Assembly (NCBI GenBank): GCA_032139905.1
Contig: JAQJDB010000006.1
Coordinates: forward strand, 806,001 to 870,000
Source of the DNA: Nitrospira sp. MA-1
Lineage (GTDB): Bacteria; Nitrospirota; Nitrospiria; Nitrospirales; UBA8639
DNA length: 64,000 nt
Direction: 5' to 3'
Positions 44,115 to 53,568 of the stretch are shown here, one piece after another. A model generated the notes under the pieces. That model searched no databases. It worked only from the letters and a program-made list of their open reading frames with translations, and was not told the DNA's origin. Positions within the stretch are counted from its first letter, which is position 1. Each line of letters begins with the position of its first letter. Position numbers and translations under genes: made by a program.

Positions 44115-45419
44115 ATGATTACGCGCGTTGTCATGCCCAAACTCACGGATACCATGGAAGAAGGGGTCGTGGTGGCTTGGAAAAAACATGAGGGTGACGC
44201 TGTCGACTCAGGGGATATTCTGGCGGAAATTGAAACGGACAAAGCGGTCCTTGATCTGGAATCCTTTGGGTCCGGTGTGCTGAGGAAAGTTCTGGTTCCC
44301 GAGGGGGAAACCGTGAAAGCCGGGAAGCTCATTGCCGTGATTGGAGAACAGGACGATGACATAGAGGCTACACTGGCTGAGACCTCTGAGGACAAAACTG
44401 CAGCACCTGAACCTCAAAAAGATTCTGCGGCTCCTTCTCCAAAGCAAAAGCCCTCTCAACCTTCGCCGGCACCATCCACCCCGACCAAGGGTGAAAAGTC
44501 CGGCAGTGCGAAGACAGAAACCCAGGCAACGAAGGCAGAGAGGAGTCCGGAATCAAAGATCAAAGTGTCGCCTCGAGCCAAGGTTTTGGCGAAAGAAAAG
44601 GGGATTGATTTGTCAACAATCAAAGGCAGCGGTCCGGAAGGCCGGATCGTTGAGGCCGATATTCAAGGACAGGTTAAAACACCAAAAGTCCTTGAGGGAG
44701 AAGCCCAAGACATTCCCCTGAGCCAAATGCGCAAGGCGATCGCTCGGGTGACCACGTCAAGTAAGGCCCCTGTCCCACATTTTTATCTCACAACAGAAGT
44801 GGCAATGGATCAGGCCGAGCGTCTCCGGAAGCAAATGGAGGAATTGGGCAATGGCCCATTGAGTTTAACGGTCTTGTTCGTTCGAGCGGCCGCGCTCGCG
44901 TTAGCTCGTCATCCCGAGATGAATGTTTCATTCATGGGGGAAGCCTTGCGTCGACATGCCACGATCGATATCGGAATTGCGGTGGCTCTGGAGGAGGGAC
45001 TCATTACCCCTGTGATACGGGATTGTGCCGGAAAAAATATTCTCCAAGTCGCCGAAGAGATTCGTGATCTGTTTGTCCGGGCCAAAAGCCAACAACTCAC
45101 TCCCGAAGAATATGCCGGGGCTACATTCTCCATTTCTAATCTTGGCATGTATGAGGTGGACAATTTTATCGCCGTCCTGATGCCGCCCCAAGCCGCTTCT
45201 CTGGCCATAGGCGCGGTGAATATTGTTCCCGTGGCACGAGGGCGAGCCATCAAACTGTCGCGTCGGATGAAAGTCACGCTATCCTGTGATCATCGGGCAC
45301 TGGATGGTGCGCAAGGGGCACGGTTTCTCCAGTCATTTAAACGAGCCCTGGAAAAACCATTGGAGCTGTTTCTTCCGTTGAAAACCCGATCCAAAAGGGA
45401 CCATGAAATCGATCAATAA
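44115..45419 (+). CDS. pdhC: Dihydrolipoamide acetyltransferase, E2 component
   Basis: 434 residues, ATG with ATAGGAGAGGC upstream. Domain order: one lipoyl domain (EIETDKAVLDLESFGSG, lipoyl-Lys K43); a long Pro/Ala/Ser/Lys linker (about 85-150); a peripheral-subunit-binding domain (VSPRAKVLAKEKGIDLSTIK then GSGPEGRI); and the catalytic acyltransferase core from about 195 (PLSQMRKAIARVTTSSKAPV, active site SCDHRALDGAQGARFL with HxxxDG). Accepts the acetyl group and passes it to CoA. No E3 (lipoamide dehydrogenase) gene follows, so E3 must come from elsewhere in the genome. Confidence 0.95.
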   Translation: MITRVVMPKLTDTMEEGVVVAWKKHEGDAVDSGDILAEIETDKAVLDLESFGSGVLRKVLVPEGETVKAGKLIAVIGEQDDDIEATLAETSEDKTAAPEPQKDSAAPSPKQKPSQPSPAPSTPTKGEKSGSAKTETQATKAERSPESKIKVSPRAKVLAKEKGIDLSTIKGSGPEGRIVEADIQGQVKTPKVLEGEAQDIPLSQMRKAIARVTTSSKAPVPHFYLTTEVAMDQAERLRKQMEELGNGPLSLTVLFVRAAALALARHPEMNVSFMGEALRRHATIDIGIAVALEEGLITPVIRDCAGKNILQVAEEIRDLFVRAKSQQLTPEEYAGATFSISNLGMYEVDNFIAVLMPPQAASLAIGAVNIVPVARGRAIKLSRRMKVTLSCDHRALDGAQGARFLQSFKRALEKPLELFLPLKTRSKRDHEIDQ

Positions 45420-45603
45420 CCGGTTGTGCGGTGATGGCGGGTATTTCAATCTTGGGGCCGGTGTGTTGAGGCGGTAATAAGCCGGAGTTTTATGGTTCAG
45501 ATAATACGGCTGTCTTGTTCCTCATTTTCTTTGCCGGATTGAGAGATGGTCTTATCTGGTCCCTCCCTGTCCTGAGTCCAAGCCGAAATTAATTACAAAG
45601 GGG

Positions 45604-46296
45604 ATGTACGAAGATATGAAAGGATTGGGAATCCTTGTGGTGGTGTCGCTTCTTCTGATATTTGCCGGACCGGGATTTACCAAAGAGATGGTCCCGAAGA
45701 CAGGGCTGAATGAAGCCTTATTCGAGGCTGTGGGACGTAATGATGTGGCTATGGTCCGGCAACTGTTGAACCAAGGTGCCAGCATCCATGCTCAAGACGG
45801 AAAGGGACAAACGGCGTTACTCGTGGCTGTTGATCGCAACCATCTTGAAAGTGCCAAGGTGTTGATTGAGGCCGGCGCGGATGTGAATGCGCAGGATCGT
45901 CAACTGGACAGTCCATTGCTCTTAGCCGGAGCGAGAGGGTACCTCGAGATTTTACAGTTGATATTAGAGGCCAAACCCGATTTTGGAATTTATAACCGGT
46001 TCGGGGGAACGGCCTTGATTCCGGCATGTGAGCGTGGGCATGTGGAAACGGTGAGGCGTTTATTAGAGACCGAGGTGGATATCAATCATGTGAATCAATT
46101 GGGGTGGACCGCCCTATTGGAAGCCATTATCCTGAGCGACGGGGGGCCCAGACATCAGGAGATTGTACAAATGCTTATGAGGGCGGGTGCCGATGTGAAC
46201 CTGCCGGATGGGGATGGCATCAGCCCGTTGCAACATGCCAGGAACAAAGGTTTCACACGAATTGTTAATATCCTGGAATCGGCGGGAGCCCGGTAG
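45604..46296 (+). CDS. Exported ankyrin-repeat protein
   Basis: 230 residues; start ATG 45604 directly after AAAGGGG, or ATG 45616 (MKGLGILVVVSLLLIFAGPG), which gives a cleaner signal peptide. The mature part holds five or so ankyrin repeats: NEALFEAVGRNDVAMVRQLL, GKGQTALLVAVDRNHLESAK, DSPLLLAGARGYLEILQLIL, GGTALIPACERGHVETVRRL and GISPLQHARNKGFTRIVNIL. Ankyrin repeats bind proteins; the partner is unknown. In other bacteria such periplasmic ankyrins accompany catalase or peroxidase systems (AnkB type). It precedes the GlcG/HbpS-like gene by 92 bases. Confidence 0.88.
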   Translation: MYEDMKGLGILVVVSLLLIFAGPGFTKEMVPKTGLNEALFEAVGRNDVAMVRQLLNQGASIHAQDGKGQTALLVAVDRNHLESAKVLIEAGADVNAQDRQLDSPLLLAGARGYLEILQLILEAKPDFGIYNRFGGTALIPACERGHVETVRRLLETEVDINHVNQLGWTALLEAIILSDGGPRHQEIVQMLMRAGADVNLPDGDGISPLQHARNKGFTRIVNILESAGAR

Positions 46297-46388
46297 TGGT
46301 GTGAGATATATTGACAACGTTGCAACCTGAACAAGACAATCTTCAGGTCAGCACATGGATGATCTCATGTTTATCAAAGGAGCGTTTC

Positions 46389-46940
46389 ATGATCGGCAAA
46401 AAAAATCTGCAATGTACATCGGAAAAAGGTTGGTATCTCTCTGGAATGGTTACCCTCAGTCTAAGCGCATTATTCATAGCGGGCGTGTCGGCGGCCGAGC
46501 TGCCGCGTGAGGCGGTCCTGCCACTCTCACTGGCCACGAAGGCTGCAAGTGCGGCGGTGGAGCAATGCACAAAAGATGGATATCGGGTGAGTGCGGCGGT
46601 TGTCGATCGGGCCGGGGTGGTGAGGGCGATATTGAGGGAAGATGGTGCCGGTCCGCATACCGTGGATAGCAGTCGCAAGAAGGCCTATACCTCGGCCAGT
46701 CTGAAAAGGCCTACGGCTGAATTGGGCGAGTTGATTGCCAAGATGCCGGCGGTTCAAGCATTACGGGATATGAACGAGAATATGCTTCTTCTTGGTGGCG
46801 GGCTTCCTATTGAAATTGGGGGAGAGGTTGTCGGTGGTATCGGGGTGGGTGGAGCGCCGGGTGGTCATCTGGATGCCGCATGTGCGCAGGCCGGGTTGGA
46901 GACTATCGGCGCCGGGTCCAAGGAACAAAAAGATAAATAA
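46389..46940 (+). CDS. GlcG/HbpS-like haem-binding family protein, exported
   Basis: About 183 residues from ATG 46389 (AAAGGAGCG upstream). Signal peptide (VTLSLSALFIAGVSAA), then the GlcG/HbpS domain: LSLATKAASAAVEQCTKDGY, RVSAAVVDRAGVVRAILRED, SRKKAYTSASLKRPTAELGE, LLLGGGLPIEIGGEVVGGIG and VGGAPGGHLDAACAQAGLE. Family members bind haem or help glycolate and diol metabolism; the haem-sensing role is known for HbpS. It ends a probable ankyrin-GlcG unit closed by a terminator. Confidence 0.88.
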   Translation: MIGKKNLQCTSEKGWYLSGMVTLSLSALFIAGVSAAELPREAVLPLSLATKAASAAVEQCTKDGYRVSAAVVDRAGVVRAILREDGAGPHTVDSSRKKAYTSASLKRPTAELGELIAKMPAVQALRDMNENMLLLGGGLPIEIGGEVVGGIGVGGAPGGHLDAACAQAGLETIGAGSKEQKDK

Positions 46941-46964
46941 GAGAGGGTTTCGTCTACTCATCTG

Positions 46965-46998
46965 AACGCAGATTCTCCGTCCCGGAGAATCTGCGTTT
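46965..46998 (+). terminator. Rho-independent terminator-like hairpin
   Basis: Stem ACGCAGATTCTCC / GGAGAATCTGCGT with a loop of about 4 bases, then TTTAG. Sits 20 bases after the GlcG/HbpS-like gene stop. Confidence 0.7.
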
Positions 46999-47217
46999 AG
47001 TCTATAATCCAAGCTGCCTTGTGTCCTTTCTTTCCTGCCTTTTTGGTGCCGGGCCTATTTCGTTTCATCCCTCAAGTTCTCTCAAACTGCCGGAATGTCG
47101 TCATTGTGTCGATATTTCGGCAATAATTTTCTCTTCCTTTCACGAGCGTGGATTGCTCAAAGAGCAATTTGGCTTGCCAGAGCATCATTTGTGTTTGAAG
47201 GGCCTCTAGAAAGAAAC

Positions 47218-47233
47218 TGGAACGATCATTGCG
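47218..47233 (+). promoter_or_regulatory. Sigma-54 (-24/-12) promoter match upstream of VOC gene
   Basis: TGGAACGATCATTGCG: invariant GG and GC are 10 bases apart, with TTGC at -12 and AC G after GG as in the consensus TGGCACGNNNNTTGC. It lies about 100 bases before the gene at 47332, in the same orientation, in a region otherwise free of genes. Confidence 0.55.
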
Positions 47234-47331
47234 TTAATCAAAGTTGACTAGGAAAACAGGCAAGGAGTGGAAAGCCATGAGGATTTATTGATAACCGTTT
47301 CGTTTTTCTAAAGACGGAGGAAAAATTTATT

Positions 47332-47778
47332 ATGAAAGCGCAATATTTAGGACATGTGGTGTTTTACGTCAAAAATCTCGAAGAGTCTTTGAAGTTCTAT
47401 CGAGATGTGGTGGGGTTCCAGGAAGTCGGACAGATTTTTGGAGGAAAAGCGGCGGCGCTCACCTCCGGCCGGACTCATCATGAACTGTTGTTAATTGAAG
47501 TGGGCGATGTTCCTGGACCGCCTTCGGGAAGGAGACGGGGCCTCTATCACATTGGCATTAAAGTTGGAGATAGCCTGGATGAACTTCGTACTGCCAAGCA
47601 GGATCTCGATCGGGCCGGTATCACCATTGAAGGTATGAGTGACCATACGGTCAGCCAAAGTCTCTACCTTCAGGACCCCGATGGGAACGAAGTGGAACTC
47701 TATGTCGATGCACCGGAGGTGGATTGGAAGCGTGACCCGACATTGGTGCTGGCGCCGATCAAGCCCCTGGTGTTGTAA
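47332..47778 (+). CDS. VOC-superfamily protein (glyoxalase/extradiol dioxygenase-like)
   Basis: 148 residues with two beta-alpha-beta-beta-beta modules: LGHVVFYVKNLEESLKFYRD, HHELLLIEVGD, GLYHIGIKVGDSLDELRTAK and SLYLQDPDGNEVELYVDAP. Likely metal ligands are H8, the E in HHELLLIEV, H in GLYHIG and E in NEVELY, so the metal site is complete. Substrate unknown; thiol conjugates, epoxides or catechols are possible. The ATG has GGAGGAAAAATTT upstream, and a sigma-54-type promoter match lies about 100 bases upstream. Confidence 0.85.
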   Translation: MKAQYLGHVVFYVKNLEESLKFYRDVVGFQEVGQIFGGKAAALTSGRTHHELLLIEVGDVPGPPSGRRRGLYHIGIKVGDSLDELRTAKQDLDRAGITIEGMSDHTVSQSLYLQDPDGNEVELYVDAPEVDWKRDPTLVLAPIKPLVL

Positions 47779-47937
47779 TCTTCCCCCAGTTGTTGTTCTT
47801 CGTCGTACGGCTGGGCCTCTACGACGTTGAAACACAGGGCCACTCGAGGAGTCGTGGCAATTCCCACGCGTTTATTATAGGAAAGCTCTTGAGCAAATTG
47901 TGTGGGTAGTTTGAGCAACAGGAATTTCCGAGGAAAT

Positions 47938-48095
47938 CCCCTCCTTTGTAAGGCTTTGTTACGAAGAGGAACAAAGACAAGGGGAGGTAGAAAGGCCAGA
48001 TGTCAATTTGTCGCGAGGGCTGTTGGCCCAATAATATGAGCACATAGCTGATTCTTTTTTTCGCCACCTTCACCTCACCTTACAAAGGGGAGGAA
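47938..48095. repeat. Possible MITE-like element with 16-bp inverted ends
   Basis: CCCCTCCTTTGTAAGG at the left end and CCTTACAAAGGGGAGG at the right end are near-perfect inverted repeats (2 mismatches) enclosing about 126 bases without a gene. This is the arrangement of a small non-autonomous element. No target duplication could be identified. The rest of 47779-48190 holds no supported gene. Confidence 0.4.
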
Positions 48096-48190
48096 GCTGT
48101 AGGCATAGGACTTAAGCATTGTCTCAGGGGTATACCCACACTAAATTCGGAAGAGCCATAAGAAGATAATCCAAAAGACTAGGAGAACAC

Positions 48191-49213
48191 ATGACGACCA
48201 TGAAATCACCCGAAGGACCTTCACCTCAATTATTCTTTCAAACCGTCAATGGACATATGCGGACGGCGGCCTTGAAATCAGCCATCGAACTGGATGTGTT
48301 TTCCGCTATCGCGGAAGGCTACCGTACTCCCAAGGCCTTAGCTCAACGATGCGGGGGTTCTGAACGAGGCCTGAGAATGTTGGGAGACTATCTGACTGTG
48401 GGAGGTTTTCTGACCAAACAGGGGGAGGAATACGGGTTGACTCCGGATTCGGAGTTATTTTTAACCAAGACTTCTCCGGCCTATTTAGGGCCGACTCTGG
48501 ATTTTATGTTGTCATCTCCTCTCGTGGAAGGATTTAAACAGCTCACTGGTGCCGTTCGAAAAGGCGGAACCGTGGTCGGGGAGAAAGGAACCTTGGCACC
48601 GGAACATCCGGATTGGGTGACCTTTGCGCGGTCTATGGTGCCATTGATGAAAGGTCCGGCAGAGTGGATTGCTTCCTGGGTGAAAGAGAATGCGCCCGAT
48701 ACCCGCAAAGTCCTGGATGTGGCAGCCGGTCATGGGGTGTTCGGCATCGAAATCGGTCGCAAATTATCAGAGGCGGCCATCACCGCTCAGGACTGGCCCA
48801 ATGTATTGACGGTCGCCAGAGAGAATGCTCAAGCAGCCGGGATCTCCAAGCGATTCCATGAATTGCCGGGGAGCGCCTTTGAGGTGGAATTCGAGAAAGA
48901 CTATGATGTGATCCTTCTCACAAATTTCCTGCATCACTTCGATGTGCCGACCTGCGAGGCATTTTTGAAAACGGTGCATGGTTCCCTCAAACCGGGGGGA
49001 TATGTGATCACGCTGGAATTTATTCCTAATGAAGATCGTATTTCTCCCGCGCCGATGGCTGAGTTCTGCTTGATTATGTTGGCCACGACTCCTGACGGGG
49101 ATGCCTATGTCTTCAGTGAATATGACCGCATGTTCCGCCATGCCGGATTTGGCGAGAGCATCATGCAAGATGTTCCTGCATCCAATGAACGTGTCATCAT
49201 TACGAAAAAATAA
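48191..49213 (+). CDS. SAM-dependent O-methyltransferase family 2-like protein
   Basis: 340 residues. N-terminal winged-helix dimerisation domain (LFFQTVNGHMRTAALKSAIE, RCGGSERGLRMLGDYLTVGG), then a Rossmann methyltransferase domain with VLDVAAGHGVFGIEIGRKLS (SAM-binding motif I), ITAQDWPNVLTVARENA, DYDVILLTNFLHHFD and LKPGGYVITLEFIPNEDR. Resembles the acetylserotonin/hydroxyneurosporene-type methyltransferases. Substrate unknown. It lies 18 bases upstream of a VOC protein gene, so the two are probably co-transcribed. Confidence 0.9.
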   Translation: MTTMKSPEGPSPQLFFQTVNGHMRTAALKSAIELDVFSAIAEGYRTPKALAQRCGGSERGLRMLGDYLTVGGFLTKQGEEYGLTPDSELFLTKTSPAYLGPTLDFMLSSPLVEGFKQLTGAVRKGGTVVGEKGTLAPEHPDWVTFARSMVPLMKGPAEWIASWVKENAPDTRKVLDVAAGHGVFGIEIGRKLSEAAITAQDWPNVLTVARENAQAAGISKRFHELPGSAFEVEFEKDYDVILLTNFLHHFDVPTCEAFLKTVHGSLKPGGYVITLEFIPNEDRISPAPMAEFCLIMLATTPDGDAYVFSEYDRMFRHAGFGESIMQDVPASNERVIITKK

Positions 49214-49231
49214 TGGAAAGGAGAAACTAAA

Positions 49232-49657
49232 ATGCCGGTACAAGTCTATGGAGTTAATCATGTCGTGATTGAAGTTGACGATGCTCAGAAAGCCGTCGAG
49301 TTTTATGCGGATGTCTTCAACCTTGAAATGCTACGGGGCGGGGAGGGGGCTGTCTGGTGCAAAATGGGGGAGCACCAGTTTTTGGCGATCTTTGAAGTTA
49401 AAACCCTTCAACCTGATCGGGCCAAACATTTTGGCATTATGGTCCGGGATGACGCTCAGGTGAAGGAAGTTCGGGAAAAAATCACCAAGAAATACGGATT
49501 GGAGGTGCGTCCTGATTTTCGATGTGATTTCCGGGATCCCTGGGGTAATCGAATCCAAGTCGGAGATCTGCATGATGAATCGTTGGTCTGGCTCCTTCCC
49601 TACCGGGAGGTACAGGATATCGGGATCACATTTGCCTCGCCTTCCAAAGCCCCTTGA
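49232..49657 (+). CDS. VOC-superfamily protein
   Basis: 141 residues, AAAGGAGAAACTAAA before ATG. VOC modules: YGVNHVVIEVDDAQKAVEFY, AVWCKMGEHQFLAIFEV, HFGIMVRDDAQVKEVREKI and DFRDPWGNRIQVGDLHDE. Likely metal-site residues include H9 and the central H in AKHFG; the usual C-terminal Glu is replaced by Gln (NRIQV), so the metal site may be incomplete. It is probably co-transcribed with the methyltransferase upstream. Confidence 0.85.
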   Translation: MPVQVYGVNHVVIEVDDAQKAVEFYADVFNLEMLRGGEGAVWCKMGEHQFLAIFEVKTLQPDRAKHFGIMVRDDAQVKEVREKITKKYGLEVRPDFRCDFRDPWGNRIQVGDLHDESLVWLLPYREVQDIGITFASPSKAP

Positions 49658-49723
49658 GCATCTGGGGCCCAAAAGACAACCTGGCTTTTGTTTGTGAGGG
49701 GGAATCGGCGATACTGTACCCCT

Positions 49724-51775
49724 ATGGATAAACGCATTCAGCCGGTTTTGGGAGATCAGTCATCGCCCTATCAGGCTCTTCTCGAGGTCTCGGAGGCGAT
49801 CGCGGTTCACCGGGATCTCACTAACCTGATACAGGACCTGGCTCAACGCCTTCCTCGTATCGTTCCACTGAGTTTCATTGGCTTGGCTCTGTACCAGCCC
49901 GAGCGGAACACTATCCAGGATTATATTATTCAGGCCAATATTCCTGCGGATATACAGGGCGGGAAAGAATGGGCTTTGGATGCCCATCCGAGTGGTTGGG
50001 TGTGGCAGGCCCAGCACCCATTGATTATTTCCGACCTGACTCAAGACTCCCGGTTTCCAGCAGTGCTGCCCCTCATGCTCGAAGACGGCGTGCAATCTTT
50101 ATGCACGGTTCCGCTGACCACCTCCTTACGCCGTCTGGGATCACTCGACTTCGCGAGTGTGGAAAAAGGAACCTACCAGGAGTCGGAATTGACGTTTCTG
50201 CTTCAGGTCGCCAAGCAAGTGGCGGTGGCGGTGGACAATGTCCTGCATCAAGAGGAATTGTGCCGCGAGCGGGATCGTCTGCAAGTCTTGCTGGACGTGA
50301 ACAATGCGATCGTGTCGAAGTTGGAACTTGGGGATTTGTTTTCGACCATGGTCACGTCCTTGCGACGGGTGATTCCGCATGAAGCCACCAGCTTATATTT
50401 CTATAATCCGGATGCGAAGAACTTTCATCGACATGTGCTGAATTTTCCTTCAGGGAAAGGCTTGTTGGGGGGAAGCCATTCCATTGCGCTTGATGACACG
50501 CCGGCCGGAGAAGCATTTCGATCACGAAAAACGGTGTGTTGGCGTGAAACTGATCTGCAGCAATTTCATTCCGTCACCGCCCGACAGTTGATCGCGGAGG
50601 GTGTGAAATTCGGATGCTGTGTGCCACTCATGCTGCCCGATCGGGTTTTGGGGACGTTGAATGTCGGCAGCACCCGTCCTTCAGCCTTTTCCACGGGGGA
50701 TGCCGACCTGCTGACGCAGGTCGCCGGACAAGTGGTGATTGCCCTCGAAAATGCCCTTGTCTATCGGGAAATTACCGAATTAAAAGAAAAGCTGGAAAAG
50801 GAGAATGTCTATCTCCGGGATGAAATCCGGACTGAAGCCAACTTCGAGGAGATTGTCGGCGAGAGTCAGGGCTTAAAGCATGTCCTTCAACAATTGGAAA
50901 TTGTCGCCCCAACCGATTCGACCGTGCTGATTTTGGGGGAAACGGGCACAGGCAAGGAACTCATTGCCCGAGCTCTCCACCAACTCAGCACGCGAAAAGA
51001 CCAGGCCTTTGTGAAAATTAACTGTGCGGCTATTCCGACGGGTCTGTTGGAAAGCGAACTGTTCGGCCACGAGAAGGGTGCCTTCACAGGAGCCATTTCT
51101 CAAAAAGTCGGTCGCTTTGAACTTGCGCATCGCGGAACCATTTTTTTGGACGAAATCGGGGAAGTGCCATTAGAGTTGCAATCCAAGATGCTTCGGGTGC
51201 TTCAGGAACAGGAGTTTGAACGATTGGGCGGGACGCGCACGATCCGCGTGGATGTTCGGCTGGTCGCGGCCACCAACCGCGATTTAATGCAGATGGTGGA
51301 AGCCGGCGAGTTTCGCAGTGACTTGTATTACCGGTTGAATGTCTTTCCCATCACAGTCCCGCCCCTTCGCGAACGGCAGGAGGATATCCCGATTCTTGTT
51401 CGGTATTTTGCCCAACGGTATGCCACCAGGATGAAAAAACCCATCGAGACCATTCCTGCCAAGACGATGGAACGTCTGGAAGGCTATCCCTGGCCGGGGA
51501 ATATTCGCGAACTGGAAAACCTGATTGAGCGCGCGGTTATTCTTTCCCAGGGTTCCGAACTGGCTGTGCCGTTATTAGACCTCAAAGCCGGTCTTCAGCG
51601 AGGGACTCAGTCTGGTGCGACCTTAGAAGGTGCGGAACGGGACCATATTCTCCGTGCCCTGCAAGACACCAAATGGGTAATCGGCGGCTCTACAGGCACG
51701 GCCGCCCGGCTCGGAATGAAACGCACCACGTTGATCTCGAAGATGAAAAAACTCGGAATCTCCCGCCCGACCTAA
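49724..51775 (+). CDS. Sigma-54-dependent activator with two GAF domains (FhlA-like)
   Basis: About 683 residues from ATG 49724 ([10 protein letters not shown]). Two GAF sensory domains occupy about residues 20-180 and 190-350, followed by a short coiled coil ([19 protein letters not shown]). The AAA+ domain spans about 375-610 with Walker A GETGTGKE, the sigma-54-contacting loop GAFTGA, Walker B IFLDEIGE and the R-finger region. A C-terminal Fis-type helix-turn-helix ([20 protein letters not shown]) binds DNA. It activates RNA polymerase-sigma-54 upon sensing a small molecule or redox signal in the GAF domains; the signal is unknown. Three candidate sigma-54 promoters lie within 10 kb. Confidence 0.95.
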   Translation: MDKRIQPVLGDQSSPYQALLEVSEAIAVHRDLTNLIQDLAQRLPRIVPLSFIGLALYQPERNTIQDYIIQANIPADIQGGKEWALDAHPSGWVWQAQHPLIISDLTQDSRFPAVLPLMLEDGVQSLCTVPLTTSLRRLGSLDFASVEKGTYQESELTFLLQVAKQVAVAVDNVLHQEELCRERDRLQVLLDVNNAIVSKLELGDLFSTMVTSLRRVIPHEATSLYFYNPDAKNFHRHVLNFPSGKGLLGGSHSIALDDTPAGEAFRSRKTVCWRETDLQQFHSVTARQLIAEGVKFGCCVPLMLPDRVLGTLNVGSTRPSAFSTGDADLLTQVAGQVVIALENALVYREITELKEKLEKENVYLRDEIRTEANFEEIVGESQGLKHVLQQLEIVAPTDSTVLILGETGTGKELIARALHQLSTRKDQAFVKINCAAIPTGLLESELFGHEKGAFTGAISQKVGRFELAHRGTIFLDEIGEVPLELQSKMLRVLQEQEFERLGGTRTIRVDVRLVAATNRDLMQMVEAGEFRSDLYYRLNVFPITVPPLRERQEDIPILVRYFAQRYATRMKKPIETIPAKTMERLEGYPWPGNIRELENLIERAVILSQGSELAVPLLDLKAGLQRGTQSGATLEGAERDHILRALQDTKWVIGGSTGTAARLGMKRTTLISKMKKLGISRPT

Positions 51776-51891
51776 TATGGTGTGTTTTCTGCAAATTCTC
51801 TCCAACTTTTCATGTGAGTGACTATCCCCGGTCTCCTGCTCGAAGAAAAAAGCTCTGGCCAAACATGTTTCATTCAACCTGGAGGTTCATC

Positions 51892-52989
51892 ATGTTTCAG
51901 CGATTCTCAATCAATCGCCTCCCATGGAGAGGGGGCTTGGGTCCTCTCCTCATCACGGTCCTATTTCTTCCTGGAGCGCCAGGGGCTCTCGCTGCCAATG
52001 CACAACCTCGTGAGTCGTGCAAAGTTGTCAGTACCCCATATCAATTGAAAATTCCGTTCGGTCTGGAGGATGAGATCAAGCCATTTATTCCGGCAGACAA
52101 TCCGCTGACGGTCGAAAAGGTCGAACTCGGCAAGCTGTTATTCTTCGATCCACGCCTGTCACGTGACAATACGATGTCCTGCGCGAGCTGCCACAAACCG
52201 GAGCTGGCCTGGACTGACGGCACCAAGCTCTCTATGGGCATCGATAACCAGGTAGCCACCCGGAACGGCATGACCGTCGTCAACCGACTGTACGGCCATG
52301 CCCAGCTCTGGCATGGGAAAATGGCCACGTTGGAAGCGCAAGCGGTCAATCCCCTCACAAAGGCGGTACGGATGGGAATGCCGTCCACGGATGCGGAGGT
52401 GGCGAAGCTCAATGCCATCAAGGGATACCGGGAGCGATTTCAGCAGGTTTTCTGCACGGATGTCACCATTGATGGGGTGGCCAAAGCGATTGCGGCGTTT
52501 GAACGGACTCTTTTGTCCGGCAACAGTCCCGCAGATCGATTCGACATGGGCGGAGAAGAGGACGCGATCTCCGAGTCCGCCAAACGAGGGCTCCAAGTAT
52601 TTCAGGGCAAGGGCCGCTGCACACGCTGCCATTCGGGATTCAATTTCGCCGACGAAGAATTTCACAATCTCGGCATCGATTGGGACACGGCGAAAGCCGA
52701 TCTGGGACGGTATTCGGTGGAGAAGCATCCGGGGACCGTTGGCGGATTCAAAACGCCAACCCTACGGGAGATTGCCAGGACCGCTCCGTACATGCATGAC
52801 GGGCGTTTCGCCACCCTTGAAGACGTCGTCGATTTTTACGACCAAGGGGGAATCCAGAACCCGCATCTGTCTAATTTGATTATTCCTTTGGGATTAACCG
52901 ACCAGGAAAAGAAGGATCTGGTGGAATACATGCGGGCTCTCAATGGTGAAGGATGGCAAATGACCGCGCCAACAGAATTTCCACAATGA
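51892..52989 (+). CDS. Di-haem cytochrome c peroxidase (MauG/CcpA family)
   Basis: 365 residues from ATG 51892 (GGAGGTTCATC upstream). Signal peptide (LLITVLFLPGAPGALA). Two c-type haem sites: C97ASCH101 and C243TRCH247. Other family features: ELGKLLFFDPRLSRDNTMS, NRLYGHAQLWHGKMATLEAQ, FKTPTLREIARTAPYMHDGR with the axial Met, and GLTDQEKKDLVEYMRALNG. Reduces hydrogen peroxide in the periplasm with electrons from cytochrome c. It follows the sigma-54 activator by about 115 bases in the same orientation. No sigma-54 promoter match was found in that gap. Confidence 0.94.
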   Translation: MFQRFSINRLPWRGGLGPLLITVLFLPGAPGALAANAQPRESCKVVSTPYQLKIPFGLEDEIKPFIPADNPLTVEKVELGKLLFFDPRLSRDNTMSCASCHKPELAWTDGTKLSMGIDNQVATRNGMTVVNRLYGHAQLWHGKMATLEAQAVNPLTKAVRMGMPSTDAEVAKLNAIKGYRERFQQVFCTDVTIDGVAKAIAAFERTLLSGNSPADRFDMGGEEDAISESAKRGLQVFQGKGRCTRCHSGFNFADEEFHNLGIDWDTAKADLGRYSVEKHPGTVGGFKTPTLREIARTAPYMHDGRFATLEDVVDFYDQGGIQNPHLSNLIIPLGLTDQEKKDLVEYMRALNGEGWQMTAPTEFPQ

Positions 52990-53112
52990 CGCAGCGTTCT
53001 AGAGACCAGGGGCGTATTCAGGCCCGTATTACCCTTCACCCTCTCGCCTCAAAAAATGTCCTTGGGCTGTGCAGATCCGGGAACGTGTTGTACGTACCAA
53101 CAGCTTTTAAAG

Positions 53113-53568
53113 ATGGAGCATTCGCAAATGCAAGGATTTCTCGATCATATTGTCCTGAATATTGAACATGATGAATCGATGATCGATTTTTATACCAGAA
53201 TTTTGATGCTTTCGGCAGAGCGACTCGAAGACTATCGTGCCGGGAAAGCGCCGTTTCCTTCTGTGCGGATCAATCGTGATACCGTCATCGATTTATTTCC
53301 CAAGAAGTTATGGGAGCAAAACATTTCAGCAGGGACAGGCTTCAGCAATCTGAACCACTTTTGTCTTGCACTCACCAAAACGGATTGGGAAGACTTATGC
53401 GGTCGACTTCGTGACAATAATATTGCAATCAGTGAAGGGCCTGTCCAACGGTGGGGAGCGCGGGGAACAGGAACCTCCATTTATTTTCTCGATCCTGAAG
53501 GAAATGCGATCGAGGCACGATTTTATGAAGTAAATGATCAGCCAGAGAAATGCCTGCTTGGCACTTAA
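53113..53568 (+). CDS. VOC-superfamily protein
   Basis: About 151 residues from ATG 53113 (or 146 from ATG 53128). Modules: MQGFLDHIVLNIEHDESMID, TVIDLFPKKLWEQN, SNLNHFCLALTKTDWEDLC and GTSIYFLDPEGNAIEARFYE. Likely metal ligands: H in LDHIVLNI, H in LNHFCLAL and E in AIEARF. The family includes fosfomycin-resistance-like and lactoylglutathione-lyase-like enzymes; the substrate here is unknown. Third VOC gene in 6 kb. Upstream in-frame sequence to 53056 (SLGCADPGTCCTY) is unlikely to be part of the protein. Confidence 0.83.
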   Translation: MEHSQMQGFLDHIVLNIEHDESMIDFYTRILMLSAERLEDYRAGKAPFPSVRINRDTVIDLFPKKLWEQNISAGTGFSNLNHFCLALTKTDWEDLCGRLRDNNIAISEGPVQRWGARGTGTSIYFLDPEGNAIEARFYEVNDQPEKCLLGT

